A stretch of 36,610 nucleotides of DNA from Nitrospiraceae bacterium (GTDB taxonomy: Bacteria; Nitrospirota; Nitrospiria; Nitrospirales; Nitrospiraceae): positions 1 to 36,610 of the forward strand of contig JACVSD010000004.1 in the NCBI GenBank assembly GCA_014534095.1, given 5' to 3'. The position numbers and the translations under genes were made by a program. Position 1 is the stretch's first letter. Each line of letters begins with the position of its first letter. Positions 1 to 8,908 of this stretch are shown here, piece after piece. Under the pieces are notes generated by a model. It saw only the letters and a program-made list of their open reading frames with translations. It was not told the DNA's origin and ran no database searches.

Positions 1-4
1 CCTC

Positions 5-1672
5 TTAGCCGATCACCGCCTGGACCCCAGGCTTCTCGGCGAATGAATGGATGGGTCCTGCCGGAGCGTATACCGTCTGATGGAAACGAGTAACGTGCCG
101 GCGCCACTGGCGATACGCTTCGGCGTGGTGGCGGGCCAGTCGCTCCAGCCCTTGCACATTGTCGGTATGCAGGCTGCGCACAAAGGCAGCGGTCAAAGGC
201 GCCAGGGCGAGCGAGCCGCGGCCGATTTGCACGGCTTGCTCCCGTTCCGACGCTAATTCCTGCTGTAACGACCGGAGTTCCTGCACGGGCAACGGCCGCC
301 GGGCGGTCAGCGAGCGGATTGCCGCACTCCGCTGGCATAAGCGGTCCAACAGCGGCAGTAACGTTGCGATCTGAGTCAAGGCGCGGCCCGCGTCCGGCGG
401 AAGCCCAGCCGGCACATCGAGTCGACTCGGAGAGCCGGTAAAGGCTTCATACCAATACCGACGCCAGAATCGGGCATACCAGGCGGTCGTTGGATCCTCA
501 TGACCGGCGACGAGCCGAAATGTGCCCAGCTGATCTGCGTCCATATCGGATCGATAGAGGCGAAATCCAGATACGGCGGTGGGGCAAGGGCTTTGGCCCA
601 GGACGTGGAGCATCAATTCGGCAACATGCTCGGCCGGAATGCGATCCTTACAGGCATGATGAGCGCACACTTGCTCGAACCCGCAGGGCGCACAGTCCAA
701 TTCCGGTTGGAGTACCCAGTGGCCCGGTCCATAGGGACCGGTCTCTTGGAAATCCACATGACCGACCGATAGATCGATGACCGGCGTGTTGACGCCCACG
801 GCCAGGTGCATAGGGCCCGTATCGTTGGTCAGGAGCAGCCGACATTTCGACAAAAGCGCGGAAAGTTGGGCCAGGGTTGTACGGCCTGCCGCGTTCTTCA
901 CGACGTTCCGGCCACCGGCTTCGCGGTACACCTCAATGACTTGCGCGAGCGTCGCCTGCTCGGAGGAAGCGCCGACCAAAAGAATACCGCCGGACCAGCG
1001 CCGGCTGAGGGCGGCCAGCGTGCGCCCGAAATATTGCGGGCGCCAGGCTTTCATCATGTCGCTTGCGCCGGCTTGCACGGCGATCCATTCCATGGCGGGC
1101 GGCACGTCGGCGAAGAGGAAGCGGCCTGCCCATTCATGCGCTTCCCGAGGCACGCAAATCTCAAGCGGAGCAAAGGCGCCGGCTCTGCTTCCGCCCATGG
1201 CGTAGACGTCGACGAGATTGAAGCGATTGATGCGGCGAACCAGATGGATGTCCGTAAAGTACGCCATCCAGGGGTGGCTGATGACCGTACCGCCGTCCCA
1301 GGCGCTTCGTGCGCCCCGGATATCCGGCGCGCCGACGTAGTCAGCCAGCAGCGCACTCGGCCGATTGAAGGTTAAATTGACCACGCGGTCGTAGCGCCGC
1401 TCCCGAAGTGGGGCCGCCCAACCGGCTGCTTCCTGATACAGCGCCACGGCATCCTTAGCCAAGGCGCGGCTCTCGTCGATCAGCGCATGGAAGTCGACGG
1501 CGATGACGTCCCGCAGTCCTTTGAGCATGGTGGCCACGGCAGCAAATTGCCGATCCACGACGAGGTCCACCGCCGCGCCGGGCCACTCCTCTTGCAGTCT
1601 TGCCAGCAGCGTGCCCATCTGCACCAAGTCGCCCATGCGGGTGATGTTCAGGATCAGCACCTGCTTCCTCAT
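5..1672 (-). CDS. Glycosyltransferase family 9 (heptosyltransferase-like) with long C-terminal extension
   Basis: The first ~345 residues are a GT9 enzyme of the ADP-heptose:LPS heptosyltransferase type. The protein opens with the nucleotide-fold start MRKQVLILNITRMGDLVQMG and has the family signature NDTGPMHLAVGVNTP in its second half, followed by a cysteine cluster (CAPCGFEQVC) seen in many GT9 proteins. GT9 enzymes move a sugar from a nucleotide-sugar donor in the cytoplasm. At 555 residues it is ~200 longer than usual; the extra C-terminal part is rich in Trp, Tyr and Arg (around FRLYRSDMDADQ) and I do not recognise it. Its start overlaps the stop of the upstream transferase gene by 4 bp (ATGA), so translation is probably coupled. 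It is the last gene of the glycan operon. The acceptor is unknown and could be flagellin or another surface glycan. Confidence 0.85.
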   Translation of the reverse strand: MRKQVLILNITRMGDLVQMGTLLARLQEEWPGAAVDLVVDRQFAAVATMLKGLRDVIAVDFHALIDESRALAKDAVALYQEAAGWAAPLRERRYDRVVNLTFNRPSALLADYVGAPDIRGARSAWDGGTVISHPWMAYFTDIHLVRRINRFNLVDVYAMGGSRAGAFAPLEICVPREAHEWAGRFLFADVPPAMEWIAVQAGASDMMKAWRPQYFGRTLAALSRRWSGGILLVGASSEQATLAQVIEVYREAGGRNVVKNAAGRTTLAQLSALLSKCRLLLTNDTGPMHLAVGVNTPVIDLSVGHVDFQETGPYGPGHWVLQPELDCAPCGFEQVCAHHACKDRIPAEHVAELMLHVLGQSPCPTAVSGFRLYRSDMDADQLGTFRLVAGHEDPTTAWYARFWRRYWYEAFTGSPSRLDVPAGLPPDAGRALTQIATLLPLLDRLCQRSAAIRSLTARRPLPVQELRSLQQELASEREQAVQIGRGSLALAPLTAAFVRSLHTDNVQGLERLARHHAEAYRQWRRHVTRFHQTVYAPAGPIHSFAEKPGVQAVIG

Positions 1673-3483
1673 ACGAGGTCTCTCGATTCCGCGCGATAGC
1701 TGTCGAGCATGAGGATGAGCAGCTCTTCCCGCGTCAAGGCCTGTGCCGATCCCCGCGCTCGAATGTCCGCAGCGATGTCTTTTAACTCGACGCGCTGGGT
1801 GGCCGGAAACCGGCTCAGCATGCCGGTCAATTCGGGGGTGCCGGCGGCCCTCTCCACCAATGCGCCGGCCGTCCGGTCTCCTCGGAGGATGGCGCCCAAC
1901 CGATCCGGCTGCTGCACGCCGATCTGTCGCAACAGCGCGGACATGCGATGCTCGTACGTATGCTCGCGCAGCACGCGTTGGCGCGCCGCTTCGCCCAGGG
2001 CCCGGCGCCCGTCCGGATCATGGAGCCACGCCGCAATCAACGACGGGACATCGTCCGCCCGGCTGAACTGGACGACTTCTTCGGGAGCGAAAAGGTCGGA
2101 CAACAGCGATCGGTGATCGACGAGTTGAAACGCGCCGCAAGCCGCCAGCTCGAACGTGCGCGGGTTGACAAAGTCGGCTTGAGGGTCCAGGCCGTCGGTA
2201 CCGCAGGAGTGAAGATTCAGATTGACGGCGGTGGCGTTGAACACCTTCACGCAGGTCTCGGAGTCGATGCGCGCACCGTTGCGCTGCAAGACCGGCGCGA
2301 GATCATCGGCGCCTTCCCATTCATTCCCCCACAGCTTGAACGTCCAGTCTGGGCGGAGCCAGCGCGGCAACAACGCCCGTCGATTGGCATACCCGGCGCC
2401 CACGAACGACACGTCAGCGCCGAACTCGTCGAGTTCCGCCGCGGTAGGAATCCGGGGATGGTGAAGAGAGGGGTCGGCGGCCATGGGCAGGTAGTTCACA
2501 TCACGGGCGCCCGCGCGGCCGATGGCTTCCCTGCAGTCGGCCTGTTGGATGACAAACCAGTAGTCATAGCCGGCAGCGAGTTGCTGCCAGTAGGTCAAAT
2601 GACGAAAATTTTCGACGAACCACATGGCGGTCACGAATTTCTTTTTGCGGAGATGTTCCAGCACGGCCAGATTAAGCGGCGCCTGAGCCAAGGCCAGCAC
2701 CAAATCCGGCGGATCTTCGGCCAAGTGCGTCACCGTGGCGAGGCTCAACACGTCGGCAAACCGGCTTTGCAGGGTCAGCCGATGCCGCGCCTCTCGATAG
2801 CCACCGAAGGCTTCATAGCTGGATTGATGCGTACTATGGTCGAGCCAGCTCACCCGATGTCCCAGGCTCTTCAGCGCGTGCACGGCATACCGAGCAATCG
2901 GCAACGAACCTCCATAGATGGGTCCGACCACCGCGACATGCACCTGCCCTCCCTGCCTGACTGACAGTGTCCGACGAAGGGAGGCCTCGAGTTCCTGATG
3001 GACGTCGGCATGGAACCGGGCGGCGGGCGCATAGGTCATAAATCTTAACGGTCCCGATGCGGCGGCCAACTGCTTCGCCATGGTGTCGGACGTCCCCCAT
3101 ATCCACTCAATCTGGTGAAACCAGTCGAGGGGCCGCGCAGCGGCCGCATCTTTCAAGAGGGACACGTCCGGTACGACCACCGCAAGGCGTGCGCCTGACG
3201 GTTGAACGGCCAACAGGGCCTCGACGTGATACAGCAGTCCGACTCCCAGCACGACCCCAAGTTCGCCGGCGGTCCACTCACGAATCTGGGCCTCGGCCCA
3301 TCCGCTCGCTTCTTTCCGAGGATCATAGGCGCTGTGCAGCCATTGGCCGTGCTGCGTGGCGGTGGGACTGCCTTCGCGAGACGGTGTCAGAGACAAGACG
3401 CCGCCAGGTGCATCCAAGAGAGCCCGTTTGAGCGCGTGCTCCTGTGGTTGAAGGCGCTGGAGGTTCTGGGCCAGATACGTCAT
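1669..3483 (-). CDS. CgeB-like glycosyltransferase with Maf-like N-terminal region
   Basis: 604 residues. The C-terminal half (about 180-520) resembles the CgeB/Glyco_trans_1_2 group: a Rossmann-type start (HVAVVGPIYGGSLPIARYA), a first domain ending in MWFVENFRHLTYW, a second domain with DVSFVGAGYANRR, and a donor-site-like stretch FVNPRTFELAACGAFQLVD. Residues 70-115 (VVLGVGLLYHVEALL then VVVPDVSLLKDA) look like the N-terminal domain of Maf flagellin glycosyltransferases; this is pattern resemblance only. Residues 520-604 are unrecognised. The reading frame stays open to 3714, but that extension lies inside the upstream GT9 gene, so I chose ATG at 3483, preceded by GAGGACGCG. It sits between two GT9 genes, which suggests one glycan assembly pathway. 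Confidence 0.78.
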   Translation of the reverse strand: MTYLAQNLQRLQPQEHALKRALLDAPGGVLSLTPSREGSPTATQHGQWLHSAYDPRKEASGWAEAQIREWTAGELGVVLGVGLLYHVEALLAVQPSGARLAVVVPDVSLLKDAAAARPLDWFHQIEWIWGTSDTMAKQLAAASGPLRFMTYAPAARFHADVHQELEASLRRTLSVRQGGQVHVAVVGPIYGGSLPIARYAVHALKSLGHRVSWLDHSTHQSSYEAFGGYREARHRLTLQSRFADVLSLATVTHLAEDPPDLVLALAQAPLNLAVLEHLRKKKFVTAMWFVENFRHLTYWQQLAAGYDYWFVIQQADCREAIGRAGARDVNYLPMAADPSLHHPRIPTAAELDEFGADVSFVGAGYANRRALLPRWLRPDWTFKLWGNEWEGADDLAPVLQRNGARIDSETCVKVFNATAVNLNLHSCGTDGLDPQADFVNPRTFELAACGAFQLVDHRSLLSDLFAPEEVVQFSRADDVPSLIAAWLHDPDGRRALGEAARQRVLREHTYEHRMSALLRQIGVQQPDRLGAILRGDRTAGALVERAAGTPELTGMLSRFPATQRVELKDIAADIRARGSAQALTREELLILMLDSYRAESRDLV

Positions 3484-3490
3484 CGCGTCC

Positions 3491-4669
3491 TCATGTCGCG
3501 AGCGGTTGCAACCGACGCCACAGCGCTGCCCGCTCGGGTGGCGCAATCGGTTCACATCCGGATTCAACATAATAGGCGCCTTGCGCGTCGCAGTGGCTCG
3601 TCCAGAGCGACCACCCATCCGTTCTAGGCGCGCCTTGGCCCAACAAATCGGCAATCGTGCCTTCGATCGGCCATTGCGAGGGCTGGAGAAGGTGCGGATC
3701 GGACGGGGTGGCATGTCCTGTGGCTTGCCAGATCACATGTTGCCGACCATAAGGACCGGTGTCATGAACCCGCGCCCGTCCAAAATACCAGCCAATGACC
3801 GGCGTGCCGACGGCCGCAGCAAGGTGTAACGGGCCGGTGTCCGCGCCGATCACGGTGCGGCAACGGGCCAGGAGGACCGCCAATTGAAGGAGCGTCGTGC
3901 GGCCCGCCGCATCCCAGATCCGGCCGAGCATGGACGACGGCAGCGCTTCTTGGATCTGTTTGGCCCGCTCCTGTTCCTGTCCCAGGAGCACGATGCGCCC
4001 ATTTGGGACACTGTTCTGAAACCGCGTGATTACGTGACGCCACACTTCGACCGGAACCAGCCGTTCGTCATCTCCCGCCCCAACGATCAGGCCGACCCAT
4101 GAACCGTTCTGACTCCCCACCTGCTCTAAATCAGGGGGCAACGCGGTTGCGGCCGGAGTGAGGATGGGAGGCTTGCCCGGCGGATCGACGCCGCAAAGTC
4201 CGCAGAAGGCGTCGGCGAGATGCACGCGCTGTCCGTGACGGGTCCTCGCCGCCTCGCGCAAGTACGTGGCCCAGGGGCTGAGCGCTTCATCGAGCGGACC
4301 TTTGAGCCGAGGACCTTTTGCTGAGCGCGCCAATAATGCGCCGGCGAGCAACGCGCGGGCATGTTGATTCAGTACATACGCCCGGTCGTAGAGTTGCGGC
4401 GCGAGACCGCTCAGGTGCCGGTCAGCTTCGGTCAGATGTTGAGGACCGAGCCGCGGAGACGCCGTCAGTGCCCGATCTCGCCAAGCCGGCCCGTCCCACT
4501 CCAGGACTTGCGAGATGCCAGGAAACTGGCGCGCCAGCGATGCGAGATGCGCAGGACAGAGAAGGTCGAGGATGCCCTCCGGATCGCGCGCTTTGAGTGC
4601 GGCGATGACCGGGAGGGTTTGAACGAGATCACCCAAGCGAGCCATTTGTACGATCAGTGCGCGTCCCAT
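3491..4669 (-). CDS. Glycosyltransferase family 9 (heptosyltransferase-like)
   Basis: A 392-residue GT9 transferase. It begins MGRALIVQMARLGDLVQTLP, the usual N-terminal strand and glycine loop, and carries the signature GADTGPLHLAAAVGTP near residue 270. The last ~40 residues (LWTSHCDAQGAYYVESG, then WRRLQ) resemble the region that follows the GT9 domain in the other GT9 protein here, so the two may be paralogues with a shared tail. No clear Shine-Dalgarno is seen before ATG 4669, but the start fits the family. The next gene starts 7 bp after its stop. A 63-bp gap with a short inverted repeat separates it from the upstream fusion gene. Confidence 0.85.
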   Translation of the reverse strand: MGRALIVQMARLGDLVQTLPVIAALKARDPEGILDLLCPAHLASLARQFPGISQVLEWDGPAWRDRALTASPRLGPQHLTEADRHLSGLAPQLYDRAYVLNQHARALLAGALLARSAKGPRLKGPLDEALSPWATYLREAARTRHGQRVHLADAFCGLCGVDPPGKPPILTPAATALPPDLEQVGSQNGSWVGLIVGAGDDERLVPVEVWRHVITRFQNSVPNGRIVLLGQEQERAKQIQEALPSSMLGRIWDAAGRTTLLQLAVLLARCRTVIGADTGPLHLAAAVGTPVIGWYFGRARVHDTGPYGRQHVIWQATGHATPSDPHLLQPSQWPIEGTIADLLGQGAPRTDGWSLWTSHCDAQGAYYVESGCEPIAPPERAALWRRLQPLAT

Positions 4670-4685
4670 GTCGTCAGTCAGTTGA

Positions 4686-4727
4686 CCCGCTCCAGTATGT
4701 CGGGTCTCAGGTCCAGGAAAGAGCGGG
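4686..4727. repeat. 7-bp inverted repeat between the fusion gene and a GT9 gene
   Basis: CCCGCTC (4686-4692) and GAGCGGG (4721-4727) are perfectly complementary arms around a 28-base spacer, in the 63-bp gap after the fusion gene. No T-run follows, so a simple intrinsic terminator is unlikely. It could be an RNA processing or stabilising hairpin, or chance. Confidence 0.3.
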
Positions 4728-4732
4728 ACGTT

Positions 4733-7700
4733 TTAGCGGTGAGCCGTTTCCATCGGTGCTCCCGCTTCCTGCTTGGTGATCGCCTGCTCGAGTTCTGCCA
4801 ACCCGTCGAAGGCGGGGTCGAGCGTTTGCAAGACGTTGCATTCCCGGCGCGCCTCGGTGACCTGACCCGCTCGCAGGAGAACACCGGCCAGCGCATAGCG
4901 AATCGACAAGGCGCCTGGATTACGAAGGATGTATTGGCTCAATATCTGGCTGAGCTCAGGCCATCGATGGTGTGCCGTGCCGGCTTGCAACAGCCCATGA
5001 ATCGCCTCGGCAGCGTCGGGATCCTCTGACCACACCGCATGAAACCGCTCCCATGCCTGATGTGCATCCGCACGCCCGAGCGAAGCCATGCCCATGGCCA
5101 TAAGGCATCGCTTGCGGTCAGCGCCATGGATAAGCGCGGAGGCCACAACGCCTTCCGCCTCTTCGTACTGTTCACGCTGGATGAACAAGATGCCTCTTAC
5201 CAGCAGGCCTTCAGCATGAGCGGGCTGACCAGCCAAGAGCCGCTCGATTTCTTCCTCGGCCGCATCGAGGTCGCCCTGGGCGACCAAATGGCGGGCGAGT
5301 GTGATCCGCATGGTGGGATCGTTCGTCAGCGTCACGCAACGCCTGAGATAGGCCGCGCCCTGAGCGGGCTCCCCTAGCCGCTCGCATAGGAGGGCCGCCC
5401 AGGCGAGTATCTGAGGGTTGTCCGGCCACTCATGGACGGCAGCCAATTCCTGCCGCATGCGGTTCCAGTCCTGCCGGAGGCCAGCCGCCTGAGCCGCCGC
5501 CGCATGACTCCAAGCCGCCCGTTCGGTTTGATCGGTGAAGGGCACCGCGTGTTGCTTCACCATGGGGCCTTCGCTTGTGGTGATCAGCTTATAGCCGTCC
5601 GCATAATAAATCGCGTCTTCATCCGCGATCCACCACTGCTCGGACCACCGTTCGCGGAGCAGTCGTGCATTGTCTTCGTCATGCAGTTTTCGTCCCGGTG
5701 TTTGACTTTCCAGGTGATACAGGACACTGCTTGGTTGGTAGATCACAAGGTGGCCCTGTTGACGCGCCCTTAGGCATAGATCCACATCCTCAAAACCGTT
5801 TTGGAACCCCTCATGGAAGCCACCCAATTCTTCAAACAACGAGCGACGGATAAGCAGGCAGGCGCCGGTGACGGCTTGCAACTCTCGTCGTCGGTTCACC
5901 GCTGGTAGATCGGACGGGGCCTGGCAGTAGGCATGATACGGGCCCAGCCCGGATCGGTGAAACGCGACGCCGGCGTGCTGGATCGTTCCATCCGGGTATA
6001 GCAGCTTGCTACCCACGATGCCGACTTCCGCATGCGCCTCCGCCTCCGCTACCAAGGCATTCAGCCAGCCCGTCATAGGAATGGTGTCGTTGTTTAAGAA
6101 CACCAGGTACTGCCCGCGGGCCATACGAGCACCTTGATTACACGCCTTCGCGAACCCGAGATTCTCCTGATTGCGTATGATGCGGATATCGCCGCCCAAT
6201 CGGTTCAGAAACTCCGGGGTGCCGTCGGTCGAATGGTTGTCAATCACGATGACTTCATAGTCCATGCCCTCGGTTGCTTCCGCGAGCTTGGACAAGCATT
6301 GGATGGTCAGCTCCATCTTGTTCCAGACCGGAATCACAATCGATACGACATAGGTCCGAACGGGTGCTGCATTTCGGCCGGGCTTCGACTGGCTCTTAGC
6401 GGCCGCTTCGCAGACTCCCAGGGCGTAGGCCGAGTGCAAGACGGATTGATATAGGGGATACAGCACGGAACGCGTATAGAATGAGTCGTAGCCGGCGCCA
6501 TTCACCTGGATTTGGCTCAACGCCCGGAGATCCGGCTTTTCCAATTCCGCGAGGACTGCGAGCAGCGCCTTCAGCCGCGGTTCCGTATAGAGGTCCTTTG
6601 ATGCGGTAAGGCCGTCAATATTCAGACCCAGTGGTTGGATCAATTCCGGGTGCTTGGACGCAATCACCATCGCCATGTGGCCCGCCTTGCGCTGACGTTC
6701 AACAAAAGTGGCAGGCGTCATGGGATGATGATGGTTCGTAATCGCCTTCGCGTTGTAGTGAATCTGCAGGCCTTGCTTGGCCAGCCGGTACCCCAGTTCG
6801 GTGTCATCGTAGGCGGGATACGTGAAGTCCGTGTCGAACCACGTCGACTGCCGGACCACAGTGCTTCGCTTCAGCGAGATATTGCTCGTATAGAACAGTC
6901 TAAAATCCGCTTTGCCGTCCGTCGCGACGTGAAAGGAAAACTGTTGCCCGCCCTCTGGGGCCACGATATACCGCATGAATGGCGTGACGGTGATCTCCGG
7001 AGACCAGTCGATGAAGCCCAGCATCGCGTCCCACTCGGACGGATGCTGATCGTGGAACTTTAAGTGCGCTTCGACGAAACCCGGTTCGGGGATCATGTCA
7101 TCCCCGGTAATGAGGAGAAGCTCTCCCCGCGCCTGTCCGATGGCGAGATTCCTCGCCGCATTGGCGCCTTGATGCGGTTGGGTGAAGATGCGAAGCGTAA
7201 AGGGAGCCTTGAAACGCTCCAGCATCTGGACCGTGTCGTCGGAGGAGCCATCATCGACGACGAGCACTTCAAACTGATCAGGCGGAACGGTTTGGCACGC
7301 GAACGCGAGAAGCGTTTTTCGCAGAATCGCTCGCCGGTTGTAGGTGGGCATCAATATGCTCAGCCGCATAGCGCTGGAGGCGGCCGGAATTGCGGATTGA
7401 GAAGTACGGTTGTCGGCAACGGGCGACGCTATTGACGGAGCAGCGACTGCGCCGCTTGCCGCGATCGTGTGAAGACTCTGGATCGGCTGATCAAGCTGAT
7501 AGGCCCAGCGTAACAGACGTTCGTAATGATGCTTGGCCAACGCCTCCAGCGGCGCCGAATACCCCCCGATCTGTCTTCGTTGGAGCAATGCAAAACCCTC
7601 ATCAAGGAAGCGCTTACCGGTTTCCATATCGGCTCTGGTCAGATTCGGTGTATGCATGGGAATCTGATGGCCGCCGTAATCCCTCCACTCATTGGAGTCG

Positions 7701-8908
7701 ATCCAGCCTTCGCGGATACCCTGCTCATGAAGCGGCGTCCCCGGATACGGTGTAATGATCGTGACGCCGATGGTATCGGGCCGGTATCTCTGGATAAGGT
7801 CATACGTGGCAACGATGGACTCTCGGGTTTCTTCCGGCAGGCCAACAATGAGAAGGAAGTGCAGACGGATACCCAATTGCCGTGTGACTTCCCGGAGGTG
7901 CGCGATTTTGGGGATCGTGACACCCTTCTTTCCGTCCGGCAGGTGCATGACTCGCTCATCGCCGGTTTCCACGCCAACCAGAAGACCAACACAACCGGCT
8001 CGACGCATGCTGTGGAGAAGGGCATCGCTCAAGCAGTCGATGCGCGTTTCGCACATCCATTGGATTGTCCAGCCGGCCTCTATGATGAGATCGCACAGAC
8101 GGGCTATACGCGCCTGATTGAGTGTGAAGGTGGCGTCTCGGAAATAGATGCTCGTAATGTGGTGTCGCTCGACCACATCTTGCAGCTCGGCAAAAATGCG
8201 CTCGGGGGTTTGCGATCGCCATTTGACGCCTTCCACCAGGGGGTACGGGCAGTAATATCCGCATGGGAATGGACATCCCCGGCTGGTTTGCAGGGTCGCG
8301 ACGGGAGCCTCCAGCAAGGGATAGACGTAGCGGTCATTGGGTAACAGCTCTCGAGCCGGGAAGGGCAACGTGTTCAGATCTTCAACCGGCGCTCCTTCTT
8401 CGAAATGCAATACCGACTCGCGGCCGGACACGTCGGCTTCCAGCCAAGCAGTTCCGCTGCGTGTGCGGCCGTCCGCGATTGCGGTGATCGTCAAGTCTAC
8501 TTCCCCATGAATGACCAGATGAGCGCCGCTTCGAGCAAGCACATGTTGCAAGATCCGCTGGTCCCGGATCAGCGTCTTCGCGGCAATCTTGGCCGCCGGA
8601 ATGTGACTACGGAGCCCGGCGAGAAACTCGGCGTCCTGATCCAGCGTGGGAAGGGAGACGGTGGCGATGATGATGTCCCATGTCTGCTGTCCCAGTCGCG
8701 TGACAATCTGCGCCGGTGCCAAACGCAGCGGATCGGCGTCTATAAGCTCGACGATGTGGCCCGCATCGCGAAGGGTGGCGGCCATGATGGCAAGGTCGAG
8801 CGGCGGAAGCATCATCGCCTCATTGCCATCGAAGCCCAGGCCACCTGCCATACTCCGGCTGACCGGGCGGTGAGTGAGCGAGGGGCTATTGATCAGTGCG
8901 ATGCGCAT
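4733..8908 (-). CDS. Multidomain fusion: B12-type radical SAM, two GT2 glycosyltransferases, TPR tail
   Basis: 1391 residues. Residues 1-145 form a B12-binding-like domain (MRIALINSPS, PPLDLAIMAATLRDAGHIVELIDAD), without an evident DxHxxG cobalt-ligand motif. Residues 200-440 are a radical SAM domain; the cluster cysteines C212, C216 and C220 are spaced CX3CX3C instead of CX3CX2C. A linker rich in Ala and Ser (485-513) leads to a first GT2 domain (514-745; MPTYNRR, VVDDGSSDDT, TGDD at 601-604). A second GT2 domain (853-1090) has VIDNHSTDGT, NLGFAKACNQG, LNND at 938-941 and EDVDLCLR at 1040. Residues 1140-1380 look like TPR helices. Such a protein could assemble and chemically modify a glycan in the cytoplasm; substrates are unknown. 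ATG 8908 follows a strong AAGGAG and overlaps the upstream radical SAM gene by 16 bp. Confidence 0.85.
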   Translation of the reverse strand: MRIALINSPSLTHRPVSRSMAGGLGFDGNEAMMLPPLDLAIMAATLRDAGHIVELIDADPLRLAPAQIVTRLGQQTWDIIIATVSLPTLDQDAEFLAGLRSHIPAAKIAAKTLIRDQRILQHVLARSGAHLVIHGEVDLTITAIADGRTRSGTAWLEADVSGRESVLHFEEGAPVEDLNTLPFPARELLPNDRYVYPLLEAPVATLQTSRGCPFPCGYYCPYPLVEGVKWRSQTPERIFAELQDVVERHHITSIYFRDATFTLNQARIARLCDLIIEAGWTIQWMCETRIDCLSDALLHSMRRAGCVGLLVGVETGDERVMHLPDGKKGVTIPKIAHLREVTRQLGIRLHFLLIVGLPEETRESIVATYDLIQRYRPDTIGVTIITPYPGTPLHEQGIREGWIDSNEWRDYGGHQIPMHTPNLTRADMETGKRFLDEGFALLQRRQIGGYSAPLEALAKHHYERLLRWAYQLDQPIQSLHTIAASGAVAAPSIASPVADNRTSQSAIPAASSAMRLSILMPTYNRRAILRKTLLAFACQTVPPDQFEVLVVDDGSSDDTVQMLERFKAPFTLRIFTQPHQGANAARNLAIGQARGELLLITGDDMIPEPGFVEAHLKFHDQHPSEWDAMLGFIDWSPEITVTPFMRYIVAPEGGQQFSFHVATDGKADFRLFYTSNISLKRSTVVRQSTWFDTDFTYPAYDDTELGYRLAKQGLQIHYNAKAITNHHHPMTPATFVERQRKAGHMAMVIASKHPELIQPLGLNIDGLTASKDLYTEPRLKALLAVLAELEKPDLRALSQIQVNGAGYDSFYTRSVLYPLYQSVLHSAYALGVCEAAAKSQSKPGRNAAPVRTYVVSIVIPVWNKMELTIQCLSKLAEATEGMDYEVIVIDNHSTDGTPEFLNRLGGDIRIIRNQENLGFAKACNQGARMARGQYLVFLNNDTIPMTGWLNALVAEAEAHAEVGIVGSKLLYPDGTIQHAGVAFHRSGLGPYHAYCQAPSDLPAVNRRRELQAVTGACLLIRRSLFEELGGFHEGFQNGFEDVDLCLRARQQGHLVIYQPSSVLYHLESQTPGRKLHDEDNARLLRERWSEQWWIADEDAIYYADGYKLITTSEGPMVKQHAVPFTDQTERAAWSHAAAAQAAGLRQDWNRMRQELAAVHEWPDNPQILAWAALLCERLGEPAQGAAYLRRCVTLTNDPTMRITLARHLVAQGDLDAAEEEIERLLAGQPAHAEGLLVRGILFIQREQYEEAEGVVASALIHGADRKRCLMAMGMASLGRADAHQAWERFHAVWSEDPDAAEAIHGLLQAGTAHHRWPELSQILSQYILRNPGALSIRYALAGVLLRAGQVTEARRECNVLQTLDPAFDGLAELEQAITKQEAGAPMETAHR

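Noticed and set aside
1948..2964. 338-codon plus-strand open frame
   Set aside because: It is antisense to the CgeB-like transferase gene and shows no known motif or ribosome site.
3484..3714. Upstream extension of the CgeB-like transferase
   Set aside because: It overlaps the 3' part of the GT9 gene in another frame and has low-complexity Arg-rich sequence; ATG 3483 has a ribosome site.
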